Below are positions 27,018 to 35,502 of a DNA stretch of 61,312 nt, piece by piece. Within the stretch, counting starts at the first letter, position 1; every line of letters starts with the position of its first letter. A program made the translations under genes and the position numbers. Source of the DNA: CAYLYU01 sp964501925 (GTDB taxonomy: Bacteria > Pseudomonadota > Zetaproteobacteria > Mariprofundales > Mariprofundaceae). The DNA lies in the NCBI GenBank assembly GCA_964501925.1, contig CAZCTM010000010.1, positions 1-61,312 of the forward strand. The letters run 5' to 3'. Below the pieces are notes generated by a model. The model had not been told where the DNA came from, ran no database searches, and was given only the letters and a program-made list of their open reading frames with translations.

Positions 27018-28804
27018 CTAGTCCTCCCGGCTTCCGAAATGAAAACCCTTGTTTCTGAAAAGCCGGACGCAGGCATCGACCACATCCGGATCAAAAAGCC
27101 TGCCCCGATGTTTGATGATTTCCTCCATGGCGGCTTCCAGACCGCGAGCGGGCCTGTACGGCCGGTGATTGGCCATGGATTCCACCACATCGGCCACGGC
27201 GACGATCCTGGCCTCAAGGATGATCTCCTCTCCCTTCAAACCAAGCGGATAACCCGAGCCGTCCAGGCGTTCGTGGTGCTGATAGGCGATGTCCGCCACG
27301 GGCCATGGAAACTCGATTTTCTTCAGGATGTCATAACCAACCCGGGGATGATTCTTGACCAGCGAGTACTCAAGGTCGGTCAGCTGCGAGGGTTTGGCCA
27401 GAATCTCGGCCGGAATCTGGATCTTGCCGATATCGTGAATGGCCGCGCCCACGTGAATGCCCTCAATCCGGTTCTCGTCAAGTCCCATCTCCCTGGCAAT
27501 GGCGACGGACAGTTTGGCGACCTGCCACTGGTGGCCGGCGGTGTACGGGTCGCGTGATTCGGCCATCATCGCAATGGCCTGAAAGGCACCCTCCAGGATT
27601 TTCTTCAGCTGGAGATAACTCTTCTCAAGTGCGATCTGGGCCTGTTTCCGTTCGGTGATATCCAGGACGGTGCCGATCATGCGGACGGGCTTCCTGTTCT
27701 CCCCGTAAATAACGGAGGTATCGGCATGCACGTAACGCATCGTCCGTCCGGACGGACGATGCGGAAATCCCGTTCATAGGCCTTGCCGGTCTCCAGGGAG
27801 GCCTTGATGGCCTGGCTGATCTCCCTGCGGTCCTCGGGATGCACGGCCATGAGGAAGGAGCGGAAAGGCACACCGCCCTTTTTCGGCGTGATGCCGAAGA
27901 TGCGGTAGAGTTCATCCGACCACATCAGCGACTTGCCCGTAATGTCCCAGTCCCAGTTGCCCAGGTGGGCGATGCGCTGGGCCCGCTTGAGGCTGTCCTC
28001 ACTCCTGGCCACGTTGTCGGCCAGTCGCTTCTCATCGGTGATGTCCCGGCTGACCACGACGGCATGGGTCACCCGCCCGTCCTCGTAATAGGGATAAAAC
28101 GCGGCCGAATAGTATCGTGTCTCGCCTGCAGGCAGGTTTCTGGTGAAGACCGTGCGAATGGCCTTGCCGGCCAGGCACTGATCCAGTTTCGGCTTGATAT
28201 ACTCCCGGAAGTCTTTCTCGCCCCAGACCTCGGCCACGGTTTTGCCAATAATCTCCTTACGGGATTTGCCATGGATCTTCAGGGCCGCGCCATTAACCGC
28301 CCGATAGACATAGTTGGCGTCGATCAGGTTCATGCTGTCCTGGGAGGCGTCCACGATGAACTCGTATTGCTTGCGTTCCTCCTCCAGGGCGTAGCGGTCG
28401 GTGATGTCGATCACCGAGGCCAGTGTCCTGCCGTTCTCCGGCAGGAGGATGACGTTGACGATTCCCCTTCGGACCGCGCCGTCCCTGCGGAAGAAGCGGA
28501 ACTCATACTCAACGGGAACGGTCCTGTCTCCGGCGCGGCGGCGGCGGGCGTAGTCCAGCATGCGCTCGCGATACTCATCGGGCACGAACTCCGTCCAGCG
28601 CCGCCTGCCCTCCAGCTCTTCCCTGGTATAACCGAGGAGATCGGCAAGTTTCCGGTTGACCATCCGGATGGTGGCGTCCTCCTCAAAGATCAGCATGGCC
28701 GTGCCCGTATGCTCGAAGATGGTGCGATACACCGGGTCCGTGATGGTGGTGGTGGCATCAGTACGATGTTTTAAGGATGGATGCTGAGGGCTCCTGGGCA
28801 CCAT
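27018..28804 (-). pseudogene. Multi-PAS HD-GYP cyclic-di-GMP phosphodiesterase, interrupted by a frameshift
   Basis: Two overlapping frames form one protein. The upstream frame (28804 to 27677) holds three PAS domains (about residues 20-135, 145-255 and 270-355). It loses the frame inside the third, at RPDGR. The second frame (27740 to 27018) resumes with RYVHADT and ITERK, then a full HD-GYP domain (HDIGK, HHERLDGSGYP). One missing base at a perfect 28-bp palindrome (27736-27763) explains the break; restored, the protein is about 595 residues. HD-GYP domains degrade cyclic di-GMP. Either the gene is a recent pseudogene, the palindrome caused a sequencing or assembly error, or two separate proteins are made. 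Confidence 0.8.
27736..27763. repeat. Perfect 28-bp palindrome at the frameshift site
   Basis: CGCATCGTCCGTCC and its exact reverse complement meet without a spacer. It falls on the point where the PAS and HD-GYP frames part. Long perfect palindromes favour deletion during replication and errors in sequencing. Confidence 0.85.
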
Positions 28805-28887
28805 TCCTCCCTTGATTTTACCTTGTTTTCAGAAAAATGTTATCAGCCGAAAGGTGAAAAGGAAATTGGTGCCAGAGACGTGACTGG

Positions 28888-29991
28888 TCAGATTCTTTCG
28901 AATCCGAATCCGTTTTCAAGAACCTTGAGGCAGGCTTCACACGCCATTGGGCAGTAGATCCTGCCCTTGTTTCGGGATATTTCCTGTATGGCGAAATCAA
29001 GACCAAGTGCAGGCCGGTAAGGCCGATGAGAGGAAATCGCCTCGACCACATCCGCGACGGCCACGATTCTTGCTTCCAGGCAGATTTCTCCGTCCTTGAG
29101 CCCGAGGGGATAACCGGATCCGTCCATGCGTTCGTGATGCTGACGAGCGATGTCGGCGACCGGCCAGGGAAATGAAATACCCCTGAGGATCTCGTATCCA
29201 ACCTCGGGATGACCCTTGATCATTTCAAACTCGATATCGGTCAGCCTGGAGGGCTTGGCCAGAATCTCGGCAGGCAGGTGAATCTTGCCGATGTCATGGA
29301 TCATGGCGCCCAGCCGGATGCCGTCAATCGTGTCCTGATCAAGCCCCATCCTTTTGGCCATGGCTGTGGCCAGAGAGGCCACGCGCAGCTGATGGCCGGA
29401 TGTGTAGGGATCACGCGCCTCAACCGCCTTGGCCACGGCCTGGACGGTTCCCTCCAGGCTCAGTCTGAGTCTGTTCCGGCTGTCCCGGATAAGTTTTTCG
29501 GCTTTTTTCCGCTGGGTGATGTTTTCCAGGAAATGGACAAAGCAGGGTTTTTTCCGGCTGCTGCGCATGGCATAGCTGTGGGAAAGATAGATCTCTCCGT
29601 TTTCCGCCCGGATTTCCTTTTCCTCTTCCCGGCTGCTCTGATCAACAGGCAGCGGTGCGTCAAGTCTGGGAAAGACCTGCCAGTAGGGGTTGCCGATGAA
29701 GTCCCTGAAGGGCCTGCCTGCCTGCTTGGCATAGGCCCTGTTGGCCCGGAGGATGATCCCGTCCCTGTCATGGATAAAGACGGGGCTGGCAATGGCATCA
29801 AAGGTGGCCTCCCATTCCTCCTTGGCTGCCCGGACCATCTCCTCCGATTCGTTGAGGTCCTCCAGCATGTAGAGCATGGCCCGGCGGGTATCCTCCTGTT
29901 CGGACAACAGTGTTTTTGTCCTGGCCAGTTCGGATCTGAGCTGTCTGATTTCAGACCGGAGGGATGCAACAGTCCTCGATTTGGAGTTCAT
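28888..29991 (-). CDS. PAS-HD-GYP cyclic-di-GMP phosphodiesterase
   Basis: A 367-residue cytosolic protein: a coiled-coil start (about 5-30), a PAS domain (about 60-165), and an HD-GYP domain (180-365) with HDIGK at 232-236 and HHERMDGSGYP at 285-295. The start at ATG 29991 overlaps the upstream PAS gene stop by ATGA; the longer frame upstream has basic, non-homologous sequence. Its HD-GYP half is clearly paralogous to that of the neighbouring frameshifted gene, suggesting local duplication. No transmembrane segment is seen, so sensing probably comes from its partners. Confidence 0.9.
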   Translation of the reverse strand: MNSKSRTVASLRSEIRQLRSELARTKTLLSEQEDTRRAMLYMLEDLNESEEMVRAAKEEWEATFDAIASPVFIHDRDGIILRANRAYAKQAGRPFRDFIGNPYWQVFPRLDAPLPVDQSSREEEKEIRAENGEIYLSHSYAMRSSRKKPCFVHFLENITQRKKAEKLIRDSRNRLRLSLEGTVQAVAKAVEARDPYTSGHQLRVASLATAMAKRMGLDQDTIDGIRLGAMIHDIGKIHLPAEILAKPSRLTDIEFEMIKGHPEVGYEILRGISFPWPVADIARQHHERMDGSGYPLGLKDGEICLEARIVAVADVVEAISSHRPYRPALGLDFAIQEISRNKGRIYCPMACEACLKVLENGFGFERI

Positions 29992-30539
29992 GCGGGATTC
30001 TTTCCTGAGCGCAGTGTTTCGATCTCCTTTTGCAGGCGTCGTATTGTCTTGCGCAGGTCTTCCATTTTCAGCTCGCGGCCGACCATGAGCCGGTTCATGC
30101 GCTCGATCTCGTCCATGCGTGCGTGCAGCTCCTGTTCGTACCGTTTCCGCTCGCTGATGTCCCGCATCATGGCCGTGAACACCCATCGACCATCGATCCT
30201 TGCCGCCGTGAGACTCATCTCCTTTGCAAACGTACTGCCATCCTTTCTCAGGCCTTCCGTCTCCGTGATCCTGCCGATCAGGCATGGCCGGCCGGTTGTC
30301 AGAAACTCCCTGAGGCCCCTGAGATGCTTCTTTCTGAACTTTTCCACCAGAATATCGGTGACAGGCATGCCCAGAGCCTCCTCCCTTGTGTAGCCAAACA
30401 GTTGCTCGGCCGCCTCGTTCCAGAGGATGATCCTGTCGTCCTCATCCACACACACGATGGCATCGAGGCTGGACTCAACCACTGCGCGAAGCAGTTCCGT
30501 TTCCATCTCCGGTTTGGCCGGAACCTTGGAAGAGTTCAT
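29988..30539 (-). CDS. Single-PAS-domain protein with a C-terminal coiled coil
   Basis: A 183-residue protein made of one PAS domain (about 15-135, with LWNEAAEQLFGYTREEALG and MMRDISERK) and a coiled coil (140-178). No output domain is present. It overlaps the GAF gene upstream and the PAS-HD-GYP gene downstream by four bases each, so the three polypeptides are probably made together and may form one complex through similar coiled coils. Confidence 0.88.
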   Translation of the reverse strand: MNSSKVPAKPEMETELLRAVVESSLDAIVCVDEDDRIILWNEAAEQLFGYTREEALGMPVTDILVEKFRKKHLRGLREFLTTGRPCLIGRITETEGLRKDGSTFAKEMSLTAARIDGRWVFTAMMRDISERKRYEQELHARMDEIERMNRLMVGRELKMEDLRKTIRRLQKEIETLRSGKNPA

Positions 30540-31450
30540 CGCTTGTCATCCAGCCGTGCCTTCAGGGCCGCAATCTCGTCGCGCAGTTCCTTGATGCGGA
30601 ATTCCCGCTGGATGGTGGCCTTCTGGAACCGCTCCAGTTCTTCCAGCCGGCTTTTCAGCATCTCTTCCGACTGCCGCTGCTGCTTCTCGTGCTCGATCTT
30701 CGTCAGGGCATAGGAGATGTCATCCGCGGCTTCTTCAAGGAGGCCGATTTCCTTCTTGCGAAAGAAGCTTTCATCCCCGGCGTACACGGTGAGGGTTGCC
30801 ACAGGCTTGTTGCGGACCAGGATGGGAAAAGCAGCCGCGGAGCGACAAGCGTTCCTGATCAGGGGCTCCTTCCAGGGGCTTTTGCAGTCGACGCTGGCAA
30901 GGAGATCGCAGTAGGCCGGCTTGCCGCTGGCCATGGCCTGGTCGGCCATGGTGCAGGAAACGTGGCTCTTGCCAATCAGGGCCGATTGCATGGCCTTGCC
31001 GCAGGCTTCGGCGAACGCCGCCTGGGCAACGGGCCTCAGACACCTTGTCCCTTGATCATAATGTCCGACCCAGGCGAAACGGAAACCTGCAAGCTCCACC
31101 GCGGCATGGCAGATGCCCTCAAACATCTCCTGAGGCTGGCGCAGGCGCTGAACATGCTGATTGACTTCGCTCAGGAACCGGAGCAGCCGGTTGAGCCTCG
31201 CCAGCTTTGCTGCCTGATCTCGCTGTCGATGGATCATCCTGCTGGCATAAATCCCGAACCAGATGATCAGCACGCTGATGATGATGCGCATCCACAGTTC
31301 ATTGGGGTCCGGCGCAAACAGTTGTCCGGAAAATGTGTCTTTGCCGATAAGCACGGCATGCACAAGCGCTTCCAGCGGCCAGTAGCCAATTGCCAGGGCA
31401 ATGGCCAGCCAGAGCACGATGACCTTGTCCGTGGGCTTGTTCACTCCCAT
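30536..31450 (-). CDS. Membrane-anchored GAF-domain sensor protein
   Basis: Two membrane helices (about residues 11-31 and 52-70 of the short form) enclose a small periplasmic loop. A GAF domain follows (about 90-260), then a C-terminal coiled coil (EFRIKELRDEIAALKARL). No kinase or cyclase output is seen. The start is uncertain: ATG 31450 gives 304 residues and ATG 31552 gives 338 with a low-complexity N-terminus that overlaps the preceding gene by 8 nt. It is the first sensor subunit of the sensory operon. Confidence 0.8.
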   Translation of the reverse strand: MGVNKPTDKVIVLWLAIALAIGYWPLEALVHAVLIGKDTFSGQLFAPDPNELWMRIIISVLIIWFGIYASRMIHRQRDQAAKLARLNRLLRFLSEVNQHVQRLRQPQEMFEGICHAAVELAGFRFAWVGHYDQGTRCLRPVAQAAFAEACGKAMQSALIGKSHVSCTMADQAMASGKPAYCDLLASVDCKSPWKEPLIRNACRSAAAFPILVRNKPVATLTVYAGDESFFRKKEIGLLEEAADDISYALTKIEHEKQQRQSEEMLKSRLEELERFQKATIQREFRIKELRDEIAALKARLDDKR

Positions 31451-31544
31451 GACACTACCTGCAGTTTGGAGGTATTCCAATAACCTTCCTGTTCCTGTGG
31501 TTTCTTGCAGGGATGAAGGGCAATCGCTTGAACCGGCATCATGT

Positions 31545-32405
31545 TTAATCAACCAGGCCGACGATCATGACCGCCTCGTGCGTTCCATCGTTGCTGTGAC
31601 GGGTTGAAAAGGCATGCCTCGGCAGGGTTGTGCGCACGCTCATGATGACCTCATCGACGGATGAGCTGATCATGAAGAAACTGTCGTGGACATCCGGCGC
31701 GTCCGGATTGTCGTGCATCAGCGCGAAGATATGGATCTGATAGGGTGACGCGTAGAAGGAGGCGGGAATGTTAATGTCAACCTCGATATCCTTTAGCGGC
31801 GCTTTGTCCCCGGTGTTTATCCGGATTTCATAGGGCAGCCGCGGGCCGGTGGCACGGGCATCAAAAATATCCGCCGCACGGTCCGAAAAAGCGTCGTAGA
31901 TGGTGATATGCTGATTGCTGTCAAAGGTTCCGGCCGGAAACACGATGGACGCATGATCTGCGAAGTCCACACGTTTGCCGACCGGCGGTATCTCCGCGTT
32001 TACGGAATGTTCATTGAGGCTGATGATGCTTACGATGATCCCGGTATTGGCTGTCTCCGGTGTCATGACGGAAATCTCGTTCTGTCTCTGAAGCCTTACG
32101 GTCTTTGTCAGCATTCCGTGAAGTCTGCCGCACTCTTCCGGCGTAACAATGATTTTGCTGTTTAACCCGACAGTGCATGGGCCTGTTTTACCCGAATGGC
32201 CTCCGCCCTGGAGGGAGAGCATGAACGTTTGGTCGGTATCCCGCACGGAGAAACGGCTGACATACGGCCGGGATGCGCCATGCTCGGCGGCAATGAACTC
32301 AGGGCCATAGATCAGGGAATACCCGTAGGCCTGTGAGAAGTGGCTGCCCATGGGAGATAATGTCGCCATGACAGCCAGGATGAAGAGATATGTCCATTTG
32401 CCCAT
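31545..32405 (-). CDS. Secreted protein of unknown function
   Basis: About 286 residues from ATG 32405 (a longer start at 32471 adds 22 residues before the signal peptide). The signal peptide is followed by a mostly beta-strand protein. Segments such as VGLNSKIIVTP and VRLQRQNEISV resemble immunoglobulin-like surface repeats, but I cannot name the family. It precedes the GAF sensor on the same strand, so an extracytoplasmic partner of that sensor is a reasonable inference. Confidence 0.65.
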   Translation of the reverse strand: MGKWTYLFILAVMATLSPMGSHFSQAYGYSLIYGPEFIAAEHGASRPYVSRFSVRDTDQTFMLSLQGGGHSGKTGPCTVGLNSKIIVTPEECGRLHGMLTKTVRLQRQNEISVMTPETANTGIIVSIISLNEHSVNAEIPPVGKRVDFADHASIVFPAGTFDSNQHITIYDAFSDRAADIFDARATGPRLPYEIRINTGDKAPLKDIEVDINIPASFYASPYQIHIFALMHDNPDAPDVHDSFFMISSSVDEVIMSVRTTLPRHAFSTRHSNDGTHEAVMIVGLVD

Positions 32406-32689
32406 ACGTATTGCCTCGCAGTTCACGGGACAGGAGATATCCTTCCGATCCGTCATTTCAGTCCCGGCCATCAGTTTAGGCCCTGACCGGCGATAAATAC
32501 AAATCCGGACAGGCCAGAAACCGGATGACGGACGCGATATTCATTCCGGCCCGGCCACCCCTCCGGGCGCATTTTTCCTGAACGGGGAAAGCTGGTTCAG
32601 CCGCTGTTCAGATTACCCCGTTAAGGTTCTGCCATGATGTCCGGAAAAATCCGGAGCTGGATACGGCTGAATTTACAGGAGGTACTGAA

Positions 32690-33253
32690 ATGAATCGACT
32701 ACACGGAGCACTTAAATTCTTTTCCCTTGTCATGGCACTCGTGATCACCGCCCTGTCAAACCCGGGCGTCTCCCACGCTGATCCTGATGATGGCCATGAA
32801 GATCGATACAACCGGCAGTTTCATATCCCCTATCATCGAGGGGTCTTTTCCGAACGGAGGGTGTATGTACCCAGGCACCGTGTGGAACGCTACCATCGGG
32901 TTTATCCCCGGCCAGCCTATCATCCGTCTCTTCACAGTTATGCCTACCGTGAGGATGACGATGCCCTGGAGCTGGGTCTTGGCATCGCCGTGGGTGCGCT
33001 GCTGGGATATGTGATCAGTGATACCGCCCATCAGCCCCATTATCGTCATCGTCAGACGACGGTGGTGACCCCGACGACCGTCAGGGTGGCGCAACCAAGG
33101 GTCGCCGTGCGTCAGAATGTCTGCCTGCAGACGCGGGAATATCAGACCCAGGTGGTGATCGGTGGCCGCTATGTGGATGCCTACGGCACCGCCTGTCTGC
33201 AGGTTGATGGTTCATGGAAATTTGGACCGGCAATTCCCGTACCCCAGTATTGA
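32690..33253 (+). CDS. Secreted surface-antigen-like protein (17-kDa antigen C-terminal motif)
   Basis: A 187-residue exported protein with a signal peptide (about 1-30), a His/Arg/Tyr-rich middle (about 38-85), one glycine-rich hydrophobic segment (LGLGIAVGALLGYVISD, about 94-110), and a C-terminal motif CLQTREYQ...AYGTACLQVDGSWKF. That last motif ends many outer-membrane lipoprotein or surface-antigen proteins, although no lipobox Cys is present here. The His-rich part might bind metal. It is preceded by a good GGAGG site and followed by a terminator. Confidence 0.75.
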   Translation: MNRLHGALKFFSLVMALVITALSNPGVSHADPDDGHEDRYNRQFHIPYHRGVFSERRVYVPRHRVERYHRVYPRPAYHPSLHSYAYREDDDALELGLGIAVGALLGYVISDTAHQPHYRHRQTTVVTPTTVRVAQPRVAVRQNVCLQTREYQTQVVIGGRYVDAYGTACLQVDGSWKFGPAIPVPQY

Positions 33254-33297
33254 GACCCATGGTGGGTTAGCAGGGCTCCATATTGGCACGGGCCGGG

Positions 33298-33326
33298 AAA
33301 CCAGGGGATGAACACCCCCTGGTTTT
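33298..33326 (+). terminator. Hairpin terminator after the surface-antigen-like gene
   Basis: AAACCAGGGG (33298-33307) pairs perfectly with CCCCTGGTTT (33316-33325), with an 8-nt loop and a T-rich end. It separates the secreted protein gene from the ribosomal protein operon. Confidence 0.8.
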
Positions 33327-33401
33327 CCTGTGCCAGCCGGCGCTATAATGGCTTTAGTGATGGCTGGCTCCCTCTTCATCAACGGAGCCGGATATATATT
33401 C

Positions 33402-33430
33402 TTGTCAATTGGCGAGAAGATCGGTATAAA
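33402..33430 (+). promoter_or_regulatory. Sigma70-type promoter of rpmE-rplU-rpmA
   Basis: TTGTCA (33402-33407) and TATAAA (33425-33430) have the ideal 17-nt spacing, about 30 nt before the rpmE start. A second TATAAT at 33344-33349 has no clear -35 partner. Confidence 0.65.
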
Positions 33431-33461
33431 TCGCGCCCTTTCTGAACGACTGGAGTTTTAA

Positions 33462-33674
33462 GTGAAAGCTGACATTCATCCCGAATACAAATCTGCAACG
33501 GTGGTCTGCAGTTGTGGCAACACCTTCAAGACACGTTCCACGAAGGGTGATATCCACGTTGAGATCTGTTCCGCGTGCCATCCATTCTATACCGGCAAGC
33601 AGAAGATCGTGGACACAGAGGGGCGTGTCGAGCGTTATTACAAGAAATACGGCAGGCAGCAGACCAAGGCCTAG
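33462..33674 (+). CDS. rpmE: Ribosomal protein L31, zinc-binding form
   Basis: A 70-residue protein of the large subunit. Four cysteines (CSCG and CSACH) mark the zinc-binding C+ type. The start is GTG at 33462 after TGGAGTTTTA. Its place before rplU-rpmA, rather than elsewhere in the genome, suggests one ribosomal transcript ending at the strong terminator at 34333. Confidence 0.95.
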   Translation: MKADIHPEYKSATVVCSCGNTFKTRSTKGDIHVEICSACHPFYTGKQKIVDTEGRVERYYKKYGRQQTKA

Positions 33675-33693
33675 TTGGAGCTGGAGTTAACAA

Positions 33694-34053
33694 ATGTATG
33701 CAGTGATCAAGACCGGTGGCAAGCAGTATCGCGTGCATGAGGGCGACGTTCTTCGTGTTGAAAAGCTCGAAGGAGAGCCTGGTGATCGTGTGCATTTTGA
33801 TGACGTGCTGATGATCGGCACGGCGGATGGCATCCGGCTCGGAAAGGATGCGGCCGATGCCACGGTGTCTGCCGTGATTACCGGACAGGGCAAGAGCAGG
33901 AAGATCGTTGTTTTCAAGAAACGGCGTCGCAAGAATTATGTCCGTACGATGGGACACAGGCAGCCATATACGGCGATCCGGATTGACAGGATATCAGCCG
34001 CGGGAGAAGGCGCGGTTGAGGCTGTTAAAGCAGAAGCGGCGTCAAGGGAGTAA
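33694..34053 (+). CDS. rplU: Ribosomal protein L21
   Basis: A 119-residue large-subunit protein starting MYAVIKTGGKQYRV, the invariant L21 N-terminus, with KRRRKNYVRTMGHRQP-type C-terminal rRNA-binding sequence and a short acidic-alanine tail. It lies three bases before rpmA. Confidence 0.97.
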   Translation: MYAVIKTGGKQYRVHEGDVLRVEKLEGEPGDRVHFDDVLMIGTADGIRLGKDAADATVSAVITGQGKSRKIVVFKKRRRKNYVRTMGHRQPYTAIRIDRISAAGEGAVEAVKAEAASRE

Positions 34054-34056
34054 GCT

Positions 34057-34305
34057 ATGGCACATAAAAAAGCAGGTGGATCGAGCCGGAACGGCCGGGA
34101 TTCAAACGCCAAAAGACTGGGTGTGAAAAAGTACGGTGGTGAGGCCGTAACGGCTGGCAACATTCTGGTTCGCCAGCGTGGCACGAAGATCCGTCCCGGC
34201 AAAAACGTCGGCTGTGGTCGCGATTATACCCTCTTTGCACTTTGTGACGGCAAGGTCGAGTACTACAAGCGGGGAGGTCGCACCGAGGTGCGTGTCTCCT
34301 GCTGA
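34057..34305 (+). CDS. rpmA: Ribosomal protein L27
   Basis: An 82-residue large-subunit protein with the N-terminus AHKKAGGSSRNGRDS that reaches the peptidyl-transferase centre. There is no N-terminal cleavable extension of the Firmicutes kind. A strong terminator follows. Confidence 0.97.
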   Translation: MAHKKAGGSSRNGRDSNAKRLGVKKYGGEAVTAGNILVRQRGTKIRPGKNVGCGRDYTLFALCDGKVEYYKRGGRTEVRVSC

Positions 34306-34332
34306 CCGGATCTGACCGTGGTGGTCTGTGAG

Positions 34333-34360
34333 GGGTGCGTTGAACGCACCCTTTTTTTTT
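34333..34360 (+). terminator. Strong Rho-independent terminator after rpmA
   Basis: GGGTGCG (34333-34339), a five-base loop and CGCACCC (34345-34351) are followed by nine T residues. It separates the ribosomal operon from obgE. Confidence 0.95.
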
Positions 34361-34451
34361 CATGCGAAGATGTTCAATCGGCTAGCAATCCCCGATTCGG
34401 TTCGCAGAAGCGGGTCGTGGCGTTTTCTTCCCTGTTGCATAGGATTCACCC

Positions 34452-35465
34452 ATGCGTTTTGTTGATGAAGTCCAGATCGAGGTGCAGGCTGGCCATGGCG
34501 GAAAGGGTTGTGTTTCCTTCCGGCGAGAGAAGTTTATCCCGAAGGGTGGACCCAATGGAGGTGACGGAGGCAGGGGAGGACACGTGATCGTCAAGGCCAC
34601 ATATGGCAAGCAGACCCTCCTGGATCTTTACTACCGCAAGAGACTCATCGCGCAGAATGGCAGGGACGGGATGGGATCCAACATGCACGGCAAGGATGGA
34701 AAGGATGTGATCATTGAGGTGCCGGTCGGGACGGTCATCAAGGATGAAGCGGGCGAGATCCTGGCGGATCTTGATCATGGCGGAGCGGTCTTTGTCCTTG
34801 CCAGAGGTGGCAGGGGTGGTCTGGGGAACAGCCATTTTGCTTCCAGCACCAATCAGGCGCCACGCTTTGCCCAGCCGGGTGAAGAGGGGGAGAGTGGTCT
34901 TCGGGTACTGGAGCTCAAATCCATGGCCGATGTCGGTCTTGTCGGGCTTCCCAATGCCGGGAAGTCCACCCTGCTGGCCCGGATTTCCAATGCCAGACCG
35001 AGGGTTGCCGCCTATCCTTTTTCCACGCTGGTTCCTACGCTGGGCATGGTAAGGATGCCGGATGAGGACGGCTTTGTTGTTGCCGACATTCCCGGCCTGA
35101 TTGCCGGCGCACATGAGGGAAGGGGTCTTGGGGATCGTTTCCTCCGGCATATTGAGCGTACAAGGCTCCTGGTTCATCTCGTGGATGTCACCTGCATCGA
35201 TGGGCGGAGCATTCCGGAGCAGGTGGAGGAGATCGAGACCGAGCTGGGAAGCTATGGCCAGAACCTGCTTGAAAAGCCCCGCCTGCTGGCGCTCAACAAG
35301 ATTGATGCCCTGAGTGAATCGGAGCTTGAAGAGGCAAGAAGGGAAGGGGAAGGTCTTGGCCTGCCCGTATGGTGTATCTCGGCGGTCAGTGGGCAGGGTG
35401 TGGAACCTTTGCTGTTTGCTGTCTATGGGAGACTGAAGGAAATGAAGAAAGAGCTGGTCCACTGA
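34452..35465 (+). CDS. obgE: GTPase ObgE/CgtA
   Basis: A 337-residue ribosome-assembly GTPase. The glycine-rich OBG fold covers about residues 1-158, and the G domain contains G1 GLPNAGKST (near 166), G3 DIPG and G4 NKID. The short C-terminal part lacks the long acidic tail of E. coli Obg. It is 91 nt after the rpmA terminator and starts a run of same-strand genes. Confidence 0.96.
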   Translation: MRFVDEVQIEVQAGHGGKGCVSFRREKFIPKGGPNGGDGGRGGHVIVKATYGKQTLLDLYYRKRLIAQNGRDGMGSNMHGKDGKDVIIEVPVGTVIKDEAGEILADLDHGGAVFVLARGGRGGLGNSHFASSTNQAPRFAQPGEEGESGLRVLELKSMADVGLVGLPNAGKSTLLARISNARPRVAAYPFSTLVPTLGMVRMPDEDGFVVADIPGLIAGAHEGRGLGDRFLRHIERTRLLVHLVDVTCIDGRSIPEQVEEIETELGSYGQNLLEKPRLLALNKIDALSESELEEARREGEGLGLPVWCISAVSGQGVEPLLFAVYGRLKEMKKELVH

Positions 35466-35502
35466 ATTTCCTTCCAATATCTTTTTTGGGGTTTAACCAA
35501 AC

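Noticed and set aside
26373..27557. Long plus-strand open frame (394 codons) antisense to the YbaK-like and HD-GYP genes
   Set aside because: It lacks motifs, a signal peptide or a ribosome site, and its amino acids mirror the codons of the clear minus-strand genes. A similar mirror frame of the same length lies over the second HD-GYP gene at 29209-30393.
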